DNA from: CAYNMC01 sp964398365
Lineage (GTDB): Bacteria; Patescibacteriota; Microgenomatia; UBA1400; CAYNMC01
Direction: 5' to 3'
Length of the DNA stretch: 48,448 nucleotides
Assembly: GCA_964398365.1 (NCBI GenBank)
Contig: CAYNMC010000029.1
Coordinates: 1-48,448, forward strand
In this document: positions 24,051 through 32,814 of the stretch, in pieces
Position numbering within the stretch: the first letter of the stretch is position 1
Layout of the letters: each line of letters starts with the position of its first letter
Position numbers and translations under genes: made by a program
Notes under the pieces: model-generated
Databases searched by the model: none
Told to the model about the DNA's origin: nothing
Seen by the model: only the letters and a program-made list of their open reading frames with translations

Positions 24051-25472
24051 TTAAAAATTTATTGTTTTTAAACTTTTGATTATTTTCTCATGCCAAAGAA
24101 AAATATTGCCTGCACCTAAGGTAAAAATAACATCACCTTGCCTCGTTATCTTTTTTAAGAATTGACAAACTACCTCACAGTTTGGCAGATAATAAGCTTT
24201 TTTACCCATATTGACAATCGCTGCCGTTAAGACTTCGCCACTCACCCCCAAATCATCTTTTTCTCTGGCCGAGGCATAAACATCAGTAATGATTATCTCG
24301 TCTGCAAACCTGAAACTCTGACTAAAATCTGTAAGTAAATATTTCGTCCGAGAGTAAGTGTGGGGTTGAAAAATTACTATTAAGCGGCGGTGGGGCCACC
24401 AATTTTTAATTGCCTCTAGAGTAGCTTTAATCTCCGCAGGATGGTGAGCATAATCGTCATATAAAAATACATCTTTGATTTTTCCAATAAATTCAAAACG
24501 TCTCTTGGTGCCTTGAAAAAATGCTAAACCTTCTTTAATTTGAGGCAAGTTCAAACCTAAAAAATAACTCGTAACCAAAACAGCAGTGGCATTCAGAACA
24601 TTAAACTTTCCCGGCACAAAAATGGTCAAATCTTCAAAATTTAAATTTTTATATTTAACCTTAAAGGTGATCCTTTGTTGATCAATCCTCATTTTAATAA
24701 TCTGCCAATCAGCTTTTGACGAAAAACCATAGCTTTGATAAGGAACGTTAACTTTCTGAAGAAGCTTCACTACTCGCGGATTATCAAAACAAGCAACTAA
24801 CAAACCATCTTTAGGAATTCTTTGGATAAAATTTTTAAAACTTTCAAGAGTTGCTTCAAAGTTGGGATAAAAATCAGGGTGATCAAATTCGAGATTCGTT
24901 AAAATAATAATTTTGGGATATTGATAATTAAATCTTGGCTGGCGATCTTGAGGTGAAGCGGCATATTCATCTGCTTCTGCAATAAAATATCTGCTTTCTT
25001 TCTCAAATCTTCCTGGTTCGCCCAATGGTTTGACAGCGCCTACTCCAATAGCATAACTGGGCTTTAAGCAATTTTTAGTTAAAACTGTCGCCAACATCGC
25101 CGCCGTGGTGGTCTTACCGCCAACGCCGCAAACAGAAATTCCCTCTTTGGCCTTCATAAACAAACCTAATGCTTGGGCATGTGACATTACTGGAATATTT
25201 TTATTTTGGGCATAAATTACTTCTGGATTATCTTGACCACCATGAGCACCGGTAAAAATCAACAAATCAGGCCGGCCAATATTTTCTTTTTTAAAGCCAA
25301 TTTGATAATTAATTTTATTTTTTGCCAATATTTCATCAGTCACAAATCTCTCTCTAACATCGCTGCCACTAATTTTTAAACCTAAATCCCGAGCACATAA
25401 AGCCAAGGCTGTCATACCCACGCCTTTAATACCAGTAAAATGAATTTTTTTTATCTTTTTAAGATTGACCAT
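24051..25472 (-). CDS. murC: UDP-MurNAc--L-alanine ligase
   Basis: Adds L-alanine to UDP-MurNAc. All three Mur ligase domains are present in 473 residues: N-terminal UDP-binding Rossmann (HFTGIKGVGMTALA), central ATPase with GVGGKTTT (116-123), AEADEYAASP, NLEFDHPDFY, and C-terminal domain with YDDYAHHPAEI and FQPHTYSRT. The P-loop reads GVGGKTTT rather than the common GTHGKTTT. MurC therefore retains the UDP-binding domain that MurE and MurF here lack. Mpl ligase is excluded by length and context. It overlaps pgeF by 14 bases. Confidence 0.95.
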   Translation of the reverse strand: MVNLKKIKKIHFTGIKGVGMTALALCARDLGLKISGSDVRERFVTDEILAKNKINYQIGFKKENIGRPDLLIFTGAHGGQDNPEVIYAQNKNIPVMSHAQALGLFMKAKEGISVCGVGGKTTTAAMLATVLTKNCLKPSYAIGVGAVKPLGEPGRFEKESRYFIAEADEYAASPQDRQPRFNYQYPKIIILTNLEFDHPDFYPNFEATLESFKNFIQRIPKDGLLVACFDNPRVVKLLQKVNVPYQSYGFSSKADWQIIKMRIDQQRITFKVKYKNLNFEDLTIFVPGKFNVLNATAVLVTSYFLGLNLPQIKEGLAFFQGTKRRFEFIGKIKDVFLYDDYAHHPAEIKATLEAIKNWWPHRRLIVIFQPHTYSRTKYLLTDFSQSFRFADEIIITDVYASAREKDDLGVSGEVLTAAIVNMGKKAYYLPNCEVVCQFLKKITRQGDVIFTLGAGNIFLWHEKIIKSLKTINF

Positions 25473-26202
25473 TTTCTCTTAAGCCAATAATCGTAGCAAA
25501 ACGTCCCTCCCTTTCTTTTTCTTTCAAACTGCGAAAATGAGAAAAAAAATTTCGGTTACAAATCGTACAAATTTTTAAATCCTTAATATTTTCTCGTTTT
25601 ATACCAACTATTTTTAATTCGCTTTTAATAAAAGAAGGAATATCTAGGGTTTTATAATTTTTTTTATCTTTTTGATTATTTTTGATAAATTCTTGCCATT
25701 CTGGCAATTTTTCTTGTAAAAAATGTCGATGTTGAAAACAACACTTTCTTGCTCCTGGACCAATAACTACTTTTATTTTGTTTGGCGAACAATGAAAATG
25801 AGTTAACATTAATATTAAAGTTTTAAGGAAAATTTTTTCAATCGCTCCCCGCCAACCGACATGGCAAACCGCAATTGTGTGATTTAACGGCTCAAAAAAT
25901 AAAACAGGAAAACAGTCCGCTGTCTTTACCATTAAAAAAACATTTTTCAAATTAGTAATTAAGGCGTCAGTTTGAGGAAAAAGCTTTTTTTTGACTTTCT
26001 TCTTGATAAAACCGATACGACTGCCATGGATTTGTTCCATCTCGTAAAGATCTGTCAGACGACAACCTAAAAGCTTAACTAAATTTTGTCGATGGTTCAA
26101 TGTTTCTTTTTTCGAACCAAAACGAAAATCAATATTACCTATCACTCGGTCAGAAATCAAAACCTTTAATCGTTTGTCTAAAAATAATTCTTCATTTAAC
26201 AT
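25459..26202 (-). CDS. pgeF: PgeF/YfiH (DUF152) peptidoglycan editing factor
   Basis: A DUF152 'laccase domain' zinc enzyme. In E. coli the homologue removes wrongly incorporated residues from UDP-MurNAc precursors, and other members act on purine nucleosides. The zinc-type residues are present: His59 in EQIHGSR, Cys97 in KTADCFPV and His114 in CHVGWRG, plus GPGARKCCF. The length of 247 is typical. It lies directly upstream of murC, overlapping it by 14 bases, and that context fits a proofreading role for the MurC product. Confidence 0.9.
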   Translation of the reverse strand: MLNEELFLDKRLKVLISDRVIGNIDFRFGSKKETLNHRQNLVKLLGCRLTDLYEMEQIHGSRIGFIKKKVKKKLFPQTDALITNLKNVFLMVKTADCFPVLFFEPLNHTIAVCHVGWRGAIEKIFLKTLILMLTHFHCSPNKIKVVIGPGARKCCFQHRHFLQEKLPEWQEFIKNNQKDKKNYKTLDIPSFIKSELKIVGIKRENIKDLKICTICNRNFFSHFRSLKEKEREGRFATIIGLRENGQS

Positions 26203-26947
26203 GCAGTTTTTGGCGCATCCGCCAATCAGCCTCTTTTAACTCTTCAGGGGTATTTACACTCTGAAAATAACTACCGGGAACCAGCAAAGCTTTAATTTTT
26301 TCGTTTGCCTTAAGACCAATTTTTATTAAATCAGGTAAATAATATTCTTTAGAAACTGGGTCTTTCTCTACTTGATTTAAATATTTTGCTAAAAAACTTC
26401 TTTCAAAAAAATAACAGCCTGTATTAATTTCTTTGATTTTTAAATGCTCTTTCTTGGCATTTTTAACTTCAATTATCCCTTTTAAATTACCCTCTTTATC
26501 TCTGAGGATTCTACCTAAAGAACCGGGATTTTTAAGCTTTACTGTTAAAAAAGTTGCCGCTGACTTATTTTGCCAATGAAACTTCATGAGTTTTCTAAGT
26601 AACCATGGTTGATAAAAAGCTGAATCATCACCTTGAATCACTAAAATATTTTTTATATTTTGACCGATTTGCCTAAAAGCCATTTTCAGAGCATGGGCTG
26701 TACCTAATTGTTGTCTTTGAATCGCCCAAAGATAATTTTTCTTTCCTAAATAATTAATGATTGAATCTTTAGCAAAACCGACAACAATGATAATTTTTTT
26801 TAAGCCCGCTTTTTTAAGGAGTTCCACCGTATACTCAATCATCGGCTTGCCAGCCAGCCTCATGGCAGTTTTATTAACTGTTTTCGCCTGCATTCTTTTG
26901 CCTTTACCGGCGGCTAAGATTACCGCAATAATTTTTTTCTTGTTCAT
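26192..26947 (-). CDS. GlmU-type UDP-GlcNAc pyrophosphorylase domain protein
   Basis: A stand-alone nucleotidyltransferase of 251 residues. The signature VILAAGKGKRMQAKTVNK, LGTAHALKMAF, IQGDDSAF, EINTGCYFF, EYYLPDLI and SVNTPEEL match the uridyltransferase half of GlmU, which makes UDP-GlcNAc from GlcNAc-1-P. GlmU's C-terminal acetyltransferase helix is absent here; an acyltransferase helix is on the preceding gene. It overlaps that gene by 4 bases (ATGA) and pgeF by 11, so the two nucleotidyltransferases are probably made together. Confidence 0.87.
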   Translation of the reverse strand: MNKKKIIAVILAAGKGKRMQAKTVNKTAMRLAGKPMIEYTVELLKKAGLKKIIIVVGFAKDSIINYLGKKNYLWAIQRQQLGTAHALKMAFRQIGQNIKNILVIQGDDSAFYQPWLLRKLMKFHWQNKSAATFLTVKLKNPGSLGRILRDKEGNLKGIIEVKNAKKEHLKIKEINTGCYFFERSFLAKYLNQVEKDPVSKEYYLPDLIKIGLKANEKIKALLVPGSYFQSVNTPEELKEADWRMRQKLHVK

Positions 26948-28167
26948 CTTTCCTTTAAATTATCATATAAAACAGCGTGAGGGTACACCAAATTATGACT
27001 GCCAATGATGATTCCCGGCATAAGACTGACATTAACTCCAATCTTGACATCTTTGGCAATGAGACTACCTAGTTTGTTTTTACCCGTGGCCACTTTCTGC
27101 TGGTTGTCCCTTTTTACAAAAATCTCACGGCCATCTAATCTTAAATTCGCCGTCACTGTCCCTGCTCCGAAACTAACATTTTCTTCCAAAACCGAATCGC
27201 CGATATAATTAGTATGAAACCAACAGCGGTGACCTACCCACGAACGGGCAATTTCTGTCCCAAAACCAATCACACAATTATCACCAATCATCGACTCTCT
27301 TATTAAAGTATGATGACCAACGATACTCTTTTTCCCAAGATAAACTGGTCCAACAAGACAAGCCCCATCGTAAACTTCCGCCTCATCTTCAATAATGACT
27401 TGACCTTTAATGATAGCGTGTGAAGATATTTTAGCGTTTTTGGCAACTTTTCTCTGCCAACGATGCTTAAAAATTAACGCCATCATCTCCAAAATATGCC
27501 ACGGATATTTAAGACTCTGCCAATAACCTTGATAAGTAAAAAGTTCAACTTTAATTTTATCCTTAATCATCCTGTCCAAAGCCATTTCGTAAGCATCATC
27601 TTTATTGGTTTTGACCTCTTTTAAATATTTAAGGAATAAGAAAGGTCTCCTAAAATAATGAACCACAAGATTAATAAATTTACTTGGTCTTCTGTCTTTT
27701 TCAGGCTTTTCGATGATACCTAATACCTGTCGATCTTTAATTTTAAAATAACCACCAGGGAAATATTCTTCACGATAAAGCCCAGTCAATAAAACCTCTC
27801 CTTTTGTTTTTTCCGCCATCTTTAAAAAATCTTGACAGCCCTCTTCAGCAATTAAATCTTCACCATTAACAATAATGAGGGGTTTATTTTTTTCCAGTTT
27901 AACATTTAAGACGGCCTCGGCCATACCCAAAGGTTTTTTCTGAACAAAAAATTTTTTATTCTTTTCTCCTAAAACTGCTTTCAGTTTCTTGATATTTTCT
28001 GGATTACTCACGATTTTAAAATCAGTAATACCTATTTTTTGCCAATCTTCGAGCACATATTTGATAATTGGCTTACCAGCAAAAGGAATAAGACTTTTAC
28101 AAAAACTTAAAGGTCTCATTCTTTTACCTATGCCGCCGGCAAGAATTAAAAGTTGCACTGGTTTCAT
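26944..28167 (-). CDS. Sugar-1-P nucleotidyltransferase with left-handed helix acyltransferase domain
   Basis: Residues 1-235 form a nucleotidyltransferase (LILAGGIGKRMRPLS, IVNGEDLIAEEG, IIEKPEK). Residues about 255-400 are hexapeptide repeats of a left-handed beta-helix (IIKGQVIIEDEAEVYDGACL, NVSFGAGTVTANLRLDG). The organisation is like archaeal bifunctional Glc/GlcN-1-P enzymes, so it could supply GlcN-1-P acetylation for the neighbouring GlmU-like protein. The ATG at 28167 (MKPVQLL) is chosen; a longer frame from 28209 would add 14 basic residues inside murE. Exact sugar is uncertain. Confidence 0.82.
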   Translation of the reverse strand: MKPVQLLILAGGIGKRMRPLSFCKSLIPFAGKPIIKYVLEDWQKIGITDFKIVSNPENIKKLKAVLGEKNKKFFVQKKPLGMAEAVLNVKLEKNKPLIIVNGEDLIAEEGCQDFLKMAEKTKGEVLLTGLYREEYFPGGYFKIKDRQVLGIIEKPEKDRRPSKFINLVVHYFRRPFLFLKYLKEVKTNKDDAYEMALDRMIKDKIKVELFTYQGYWQSLKYPWHILEMMALIFKHRWQRKVAKNAKISSHAIIKGQVIIEDEAEVYDGACLVGPVYLGKKSIVGHHTLIRESMIGDNCVIGFGTEIARSWVGHRCWFHTNYIGDSVLEENVSFGAGTVTANLRLDGREIFVKRDNQQKVATGKNKLGSLIAKDVKIGVNVSLMPGIIIGSHNLVYPHAVLYDNLKER

Positions 28168-28172
28168 CTTAG

Positions 28173-29372
28173 TTACAGAAATTTTTTTACGACTTCTTGG
28201 TCTGACCAAGGATATTCTCTATTCCCAAAACACATCGACTGTTCATGACCCTTACCAAAAATTCCAATAATATCTCCAGGTTTTGCCAGTAAAATCGCCC
28301 GGTTAATGGCTTTTTTTCTGTCTGGTTCTTTAATAATTTTGCTTTTATCGGGGCAACCAGCTGCAATTTCCTCAATAATCTTATTAACACTTTCGGTACG
28401 TGGATCTTCTGCAGTCAAAATAATTTTATCCGCAAACAAACCGGCAATCTTCCCCATAGTAGGTCTTTTGGTTCGATCACGTAACCCAGCCGCGCCAAAG
28501 ACGGCAATTAGTTGACGATGAGGCATTTCCTTTAATGTCTTCAAAGCCTGTTGGAGCGCATTTGGCGTATGAGCAAAATCAACGATAATCTTATAAGGCT
28601 GATTACAAACTACCTCCATCCGACCTTTTACACCTTTAAAATGAGCCAAGGTTTTATTGATGCGAAAATTAGCAATTCCCAATGATTTAGCAACGGCAAC
28701 CGCCGCCAAACAGTTATAAAGGTTAAATTTACCCGCCAATTTTGTCCGAAATGTAAATTTTTTAGGGGTAAAATCACCCTCTTTTAAACCATAAGTTATA
28801 ATTTTACGGTTAGTTTTTTTCTTTATGAGGTTAAATAAAAATTTATAAGACTGATCTTCTCTATTTAAAATATTCAATTCTGTATTTTTAAATAATTTTG
28901 CCTTTGCTTTTAAATATGCCTCCATGGTTTGATGATAATCCAGATGCTCATGCGTGAGGTTGGTAATCACCCCCACTTTAAAATTGCAACCAAAGAGGCG
29001 GAATTGAGCTAAACCTTGGGAAGTTGCCTCTAAGACGAGGTATTCAATTTTCTCTTTAACCGCGAGCTTTAATAATTTTTGTAACTGCCAAGGATTAGGT
29101 GTCGTAACATGGAAACCAGTATCAATATTTTTACTGCCAATTTTAGCGCAAACAGTACTTATCAAAGCTACTCTCTTCTTGGCAGTTTTTAAGATTTCAT
29201 AAATTAGGGTGGCGGTGGTGGTTTTACCATCAGTACCAGTTACCCCAATAATTTTTATTTTCCGACCTGGATAACCATGAAAAATTACTGCCAAAAAAGC
29301 TAAGGGAAGATGGAAAAAATAATTGACTAACCAATGAGGCAAATAATTTCTTAAGGTTCTTAAAAAAAACAT
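28173..29372 (-). CDS. murE: MurE-like ligase lacking the UDP-binding domain
   Basis: MurE adds the third residue (usually meso-DAP or Lys) to UDP-MurNAc-dipeptide. The ATP-binding loop GVTGTDGKTTT begins at residue 43, followed by TTPNPWQLQ, EATSQGLAQFR, TNLTHEHLDYH and the C-terminal FGAAGLRDRTKRPTMG, EDPRTES (322-328) and GKGHEQS. EDPR replaces DNPR; the retained Arg fits meso-DAP use. The usual roughly 90-residue N-terminal domain is missing, with only a hydrophobic segment (about 13-33). ATG at 29372 is chosen because a TGn-TATAAT lies 7 bases upstream. A 65-residue upstream reading is inside ftsI and is rejected. Confidence 0.88.
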   Translation of the reverse strand: MFFLRTLRNYLPHWLVNYFFHLPLAFLAVIFHGYPGRKIKIIGVTGTDGKTTTATLIYEILKTAKKRVALISTVCAKIGSKNIDTGFHVTTPNPWQLQKLLKLAVKEKIEYLVLEATSQGLAQFRLFGCNFKVGVITNLTHEHLDYHQTMEAYLKAKAKLFKNTELNILNREDQSYKFLFNLIKKKTNRKIITYGLKEGDFTPKKFTFRTKLAGKFNLYNCLAAVAVAKSLGIANFRINKTLAHFKGVKGRMEVVCNQPYKIIVDFAHTPNALQQALKTLKEMPHRQLIAVFGAAGLRDRTKRPTMGKIAGLFADKIILTAEDPRTESVNKIIEEIAAGCPDKSKIIKEPDRKKAINRAILLAKPGDIIGIFGKGHEQSMCFGNREYPWSDQEVVKKFL

Positions 29373-29379
29373 AGTTTGC

Positions 29380-29388
29380 ATTATATCA
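29380..29388 (-). promoter_or_regulatory. murE extended -10 promoter, leaderless type
   Basis: On the minus strand TGATATAAT gives a perfect TATAAT (29385-29380) with the TGn extension, which compensates for lack of a -35. It ends 7 bases before the ATG at 29372. The other in-frame ATG at 29381 overlaps the -10 itself, favouring 29372. Confidence 0.6.
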
Positions 29389-29391
29389 TCT

Positions 29392-31131
29392 TTATGGTTC
29401 TTCTGGTGAAAGGTCCAAATAGAGAAAAAGCCGGCGTACCACATTGAAAAACAAAGGCGCTGCTGTTTCTGAAGCCCAAGGGGAAGAGGTAGGTTCACGA
29501 AGATAAACCAAAACAAGAAATTTAGGTTGATCAACTGGAGCAAAACCAACGAAGGAAGCAATAGTTTTTTCTTTATCATAATGGCCGGCTACCGGTACTT
29601 GAGCTGTACCTGTTTTGCCCGCAATTTTATAACCTTTGGGCTTGGCCCATTTTGCTTCACCGTTATCAACTGCACTCATCATCATTTGTTTAAGTTCTTG
29701 GGTGGTTTTTTCCTTCAATACTTTTCTTATAGTTTTAGGTTTTACCTCTAAAGTTTTATCTTCACCTACAATTTTGTGAACGAGATGAGGTTCTAATAAA
29801 TTGCCACCATTGGCAATAGCAGCCACTGCTCTTGCCATTTGGATGCCTGTTACCGCCAAACCTTGACCAAAAGACGCTGTTGCTAAATCAACCTCATTCC
29901 AATCCTCTGGCTCTTTAAGAGGAAAAGCTACTTCTTCTTGTAAATCAATGCCAGTTTTTTCACCAATCCCAAAGCGTTTTAAATAATCAATTAATTTTCC
30001 TTTACCTAATTTTTGGGATACAAAAACCATACCCACATTATCAGAATGCTCCAAAACTTCTACCATTGTTTGATCAGGATAGTATTTTTCATTCCAAGTT
30101 TTAATAAGATATTTATCAATTTTGTAAGGACCTTCGCAAATCTCACAACGAGTCTGAGGGGTAATTACAGCTTCATTTAAAGCTGCAGCCATTACCAAAA
30201 TCTTAAAAGTTGAACCTGGTTCGTAAAGCTCAGCAATGGCTGGGTTTTTATAAAGCGTCTCTTCATAATTTAGAAATTCTGCTGGATGATAAGCAGGAAA
30301 ACTGGCTAGAGCTAAAATCGCCCCACTAAAAGGTTCCATAATAATAATATAGCCTGATTTAGCACCATATTTATTAATCCCTTTTTTAAGTTCTTGCTCT
30401 GCTATCAGCTGAATTGATCTATCAAGGTGTAAAACTAAATCTTTGCCGTTTTTTACTTTCTCTTGATTAAAAAAACCACCAATAATGGGAAAGTTACCTG
30501 CATCTTTTTCTTCAATGATTACGCCCTTTTTCCCTTTTAGTTCCAGATCATAATAACCTTCTAAACCAAAATATCCCGTAGCTTCTCCTGTCAAATTAGC
30601 TCCGACAAAACCCAAAAGGTGTGCTGCCATTGAGGCTTCCGGATAAAAGCGAACCTCCTCTTCTTCAAAACCTAAACCATCTATGGCTAATTTTTCGATT
30701 TCTAATTTTTTTTCGAGTGAAATTTTATGTTTTAAAGGCAACCACACTTTATTAGGTATATCAAACAATTCTTTTAATTTTTTAATTTCTTTTTTTAAAA
30801 TTTCTTCCCTCTCTTCTCCTGAAAACGTCGCCTCTCTCTCCTCTAAAAGCAAAGGACTTAATTCCTCAAAAATTTTCTCGCGTTTTTCTGACGGAATTTT
30901 TAAGGGGTTGGCAAAAAGTAAAAAAGCCTTTTGGTTGCTGACTAAAGGAAAATTATCGCTGGTTAAAATTTTACCTCTTGAGGGAAGAATTTTTATCACG
31001 CTTTCTCTTTGATTAGTGGCTAAAGCTGTCAATTCGGCCGCTTTGATCACTTGCCAGTAAAACAATCTGATTACTAATAAAAAACTCGCTAGGCTAAAAA
31101 TTATGAATAAAGCGAAGATTCTGTCTTTCAC
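29392..31131 (-). CDS. ftsI: FtsI/PBP2-type septal transpeptidase
   Basis: Class B penicillin-binding protein that cross-links septal peptidoglycan. One N-terminal membrane segment (6-25), a PBP dimerisation domain (about 45-215) with SRGKILTSDN, and a transpeptidase domain follow. Active-site motifs are STFK (Ser307-Lys310), SDN (363-365) and KTGT (506-509). A CEIC pair (329-332) lies in the loop after the first motif. The start is GTG at 31131, and the gene follows ftsL by 2 bases. The length of 579 matches FtsI. No PASTA domain is present. Confidence 0.95.
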   Translation of the reverse strand: MKDRIFALFIIFSLASFLLVIRLFYWQVIKAAELTALATNQRESVIKILPSRGKILTSDNFPLVSNQKAFLLFANPLKIPSEKREKIFEELSPLLLEEREATFSGEEREEILKKEIKKLKELFDIPNKVWLPLKHKISLEKKLEIEKLAIDGLGFEEEEVRFYPEASMAAHLLGFVGANLTGEATGYFGLEGYYDLELKGKKGVIIEEKDAGNFPIIGGFFNQEKVKNGKDLVLHLDRSIQLIAEQELKKGINKYGAKSGYIIIMEPFSGAILALASFPAYHPAEFLNYEETLYKNPAIAELYEPGSTFKILVMAAALNEAVITPQTRCEICEGPYKIDKYLIKTWNEKYYPDQTMVEVLEHSDNVGMVFVSQKLGKGKLIDYLKRFGIGEKTGIDLQEEVAFPLKEPEDWNEVDLATASFGQGLAVTGIQMARAVAAIANGGNLLEPHLVHKIVGEDKTLEVKPKTIRKVLKEKTTQELKQMMMSAVDNGEAKWAKPKGYKIAGKTGTAQVPVAGHYDKEKTIASFVGFAPVDQPKFLVLVYLREPTSSPWASETAAPLFFNVVRRLFLYLDLSPEEP

Positions 31132-31133
31132 CG

Positions 31134-31442
31134 TTATCTTTGAAAATTAAGCACCACTTCCTTTTGTTTGCTTAGATTTAATATGCTTTGCCCTTGATTA
31201 AAACCAAGCTTTTCTGCCTTTTCTTTCAAACTTTCCAAGCTTCCTTGAGAAGCGATGGTTATTTCTAAAAGCTTATTTTCTGTTTCAAGATGAGCAATTT
31301 CTTGCTCTAATCTCTGCAAAGTCCTTCCGGCATTTGCTTCTTGATTGGCAAAAACTATTTGCAAAATTGCCAAAATAACCATTAATAAAATAAAAATAAA
31401 GGTCAGTTTTGTCGATTTTGGATTTTTGTTTTTTTCTTTCAT
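31134..31442 (-). CDS. ftsL: FtsL-like divisome protein
   Basis: A 102-residue bitopic protein with a basic cytoplasmic tail, one membrane helix (about 14-32, FIFILLMVILAILQIVF) and a heptad coiled coil (about 38-80, including LQRLEQEIAHLETENKLLE). The sequence is poorly conserved across bacteria, as is normal for FtsL, so the call rests on topology and position between rsmH and ftsI. The ATG overlaps the rsmH stop by 4 bases. Confidence 0.85.
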   Translation of the reverse strand: MKEKNKNPKSTKLTFIFILLMVILAILQIVFANQEANAGRTLQRLEQEIAHLETENKLLEITIASQGSLESLKEKAEKLGFNQGQSILNLSKQKEVVLNFQR

Positions 31443-32350
31443 ATTTTTTCGGCTGCTCTCAATTTAGCACTCCGGCAATTTGGATTAATTTCTATTTCTG
31501 ACTCGCTGGCTCCTATTGGTTTTTTCGTAAGAATGCACAGTGTTCTATTTTTCTCTTCTAATTTAAAGAAATTTTTAACAATTTTATCTTCTAAACCATG
31601 AAAGCTAATGATTACCAATCTACCTTTCTTAGCTAAACACTCAAGGGCCTGCGGTAAAGCCTTTCTTAAATTATTAAGCTCATCATTGACAGCAATCCTT
31701 AAAGCTTGAAAAATTTTTGTTGCCGGATGGATTTTGCTTTTCACCCTATATTTTTGATAAATTTTCCAGGCAATCTCTGCTAATTGTCCGGTTTTTATAA
31801 TCGGCTGTTTTTGACGGTTATTCACGATCGCTTTAGCAATTGCCAAAGCATATTTTTCTTCACCCAGTTTAAAAAAAAGTTCACTTAATTCTTTAAGGCT
31901 CAGGCCCGCGATAAGATTTGCGGCTGTTACCTTTAAATCTCTATCCATCCGCATATCCAAAGGTTCGTCGATCTGAAAAGAAAAACCCCTACCTTTAGTT
32001 GTCAATTGATGAAAAGATGTGCCTAAGTCAAAAAGAATTCCTGCTGGCTTAACAATTCGATTTAGCCTTAAAATTTCTCTCAGCTGGCTAAAATTAGCCT
32101 TGGCGAGCCGGAAAGCGTTTAGAGGGCAGACTTTTCTTTGGCAAAAAGTGGCTAAACGCTTTCCGGCATAATTTAAGGCCTCTTGATCACAATCCAAACC
32201 AAAAACTCTTCCTCCTCTTTTTAAAATTTCAAGGCTGTGGCCGCCACCACCAAGTGTCGCGTCCACATAAACCTCACCGGGTTTAATTTTTAAATAATCA
32301 ATAGCAATTTTTAAAAGAGCTGGTTTGTGAAATTTAAATTCTAATTTCAA
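31439..32350 (-). CDS. rsmH: 16S rRNA (cytosine-1402-N4)-methyltransferase
   Basis: RsmH (MraW) methylates C1402 of 16S rRNA using S-adenosylmethionine. Motifs are VDATLGGGGHSL (about 29-40), GLDCDQEAL, FDLGTSFHQL, RGFSFQIDEPLDMRMD (in part) and IISFHGLEDKIVKNFF. The start is TTG at 32350, since no ATG precedes the HKPALLKIAIDY segment that corresponds to the family's HIPVLL start. It overlaps mraZ by 17 bases. The length of 303 is normal. Confidence 0.95.
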   Translation of the reverse strand: MKLEFKFHKPALLKIAIDYLKIKPGEVYVDATLGGGGHSLEILKRGGRVFGLDCDQEALNYAGKRLATFCQRKVCPLNAFRLAKANFSQLREILRLNRIVKPAGILFDLGTSFHQLTTKGRGFSFQIDEPLDMRMDRDLKVTAANLIAGLSLKELSELFFKLGEEKYALAIAKAIVNNRQKQPIIKTGQLAEIAWKIYQKYRVKSKIHPATKIFQALRIAVNDELNNLRKALPQALECLAKKGRLVIISFHGLEDKIVKNFFKLEEKNRTLCILTKKPIGASESEIEINPNCRSAKLRAAEKI

Positions 32351-32804
32351 GTTTGTTTAATCTTTCGGCAATTTCATCGGATGTTTTCTCGATTTTTTTC
32401 TGATAATCTAAAAATTTTTCTCTTGCCCAAATTTCTATTCTGTCTAAACTACCGGCAATGATGATTTCTTTTTGTAAACCAGCAAATGTTTGCAAAAGTT
32501 GAGGAACTAAAATTCTACCTTGCGAATCAAACTCAACTTCAAAAGCTTCGTAGGTTAAAAGACGGGTAAAAGCCCGCGCATCTAAACTCGTCAACGGTGT
32601 TTCTCTTAACCTCTCACTGATTTGCTGCCAAACTAACCTTGGAAAGAGAAAAAGACAGCCATCTAACCCACGAGTCAAAACGGCCCCCTCATTTAAAGGT
32701 TCTCGAAATTTTTTAGGTATCGCCAAACGTCCGCGCTCCTCCAAAGTACGTTCATAAAGACCAATGAAAGCCTCTTTATTACTTTTTTCACCACTTTTCA
32801 CCAT
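32334..32804 (-). CDS. mraZ: MraZ, transcriptional regulator of the dcw cluster
   Basis: MraZ is an AbrB-like DNA-binding protein with two swapped-hairpin repeats that controls its own operon. Both repeats are visible: FIGLYERTLEERGRLAIPKKFRE with LDGCLFLFP, and AFEVEFDSQGRILVPQLLQTFA with IEIWAREKF. Ten extra residues (MVKSGEKSNK) precede the usual start, and the ATG at 32804 is the only close start. Three 10-bp operator-like repeats overlap these first codons. It heads the cluster, upstream of rsmH, as in most bacteria. Confidence 0.95.
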   Translation of the reverse strand: MVKSGEKSNKEAFIGLYERTLEERGRLAIPKKFREPLNEGAVLTRGLDGCLFLFPRLVWQQISERLRETPLTSLDARAFTRLLTYEAFEVEFDSQGRILVPQLLQTFAGLQKEIIIAGSLDRIEIWAREKFLDYQKKIEKTSDEIAERLNKLEIRI

Positions 32805-32814
32805 TTATAACCAT
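32785..32814 (-). promoter_or_regulatory. Putative MraZ operator (three 10-bp repeats)
   Basis: On the minus strand three tandem units read ATGGTTATAA, ATGGTGAAAA, GTGGTGAAAA. The 10-bp phase matches known MraZ boxes (spaced TGGGN boxes in E. coli, and AAAGTG-type repeats in Mollicutes, as I recall them). The units extend from just after the -10 into the first codons of mraZ, so bound MraZ would block both promoter escape and start. Confidence 0.6.

Noticed and set aside
28168..28209. An upstream start for the nucleotidyltransferase/helix gene
   Set aside because: The added residues are basic and lie inside murE; MKPVQLLILAGG is the expected family start.
29382..29579. A 66-70 residue N-terminal extension of murE inside ftsI
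   Set aside because: It lies in the ftsI reading region, shows no Mur ligase domain, and a TGn-TATAAT is placed for a start at 29372.
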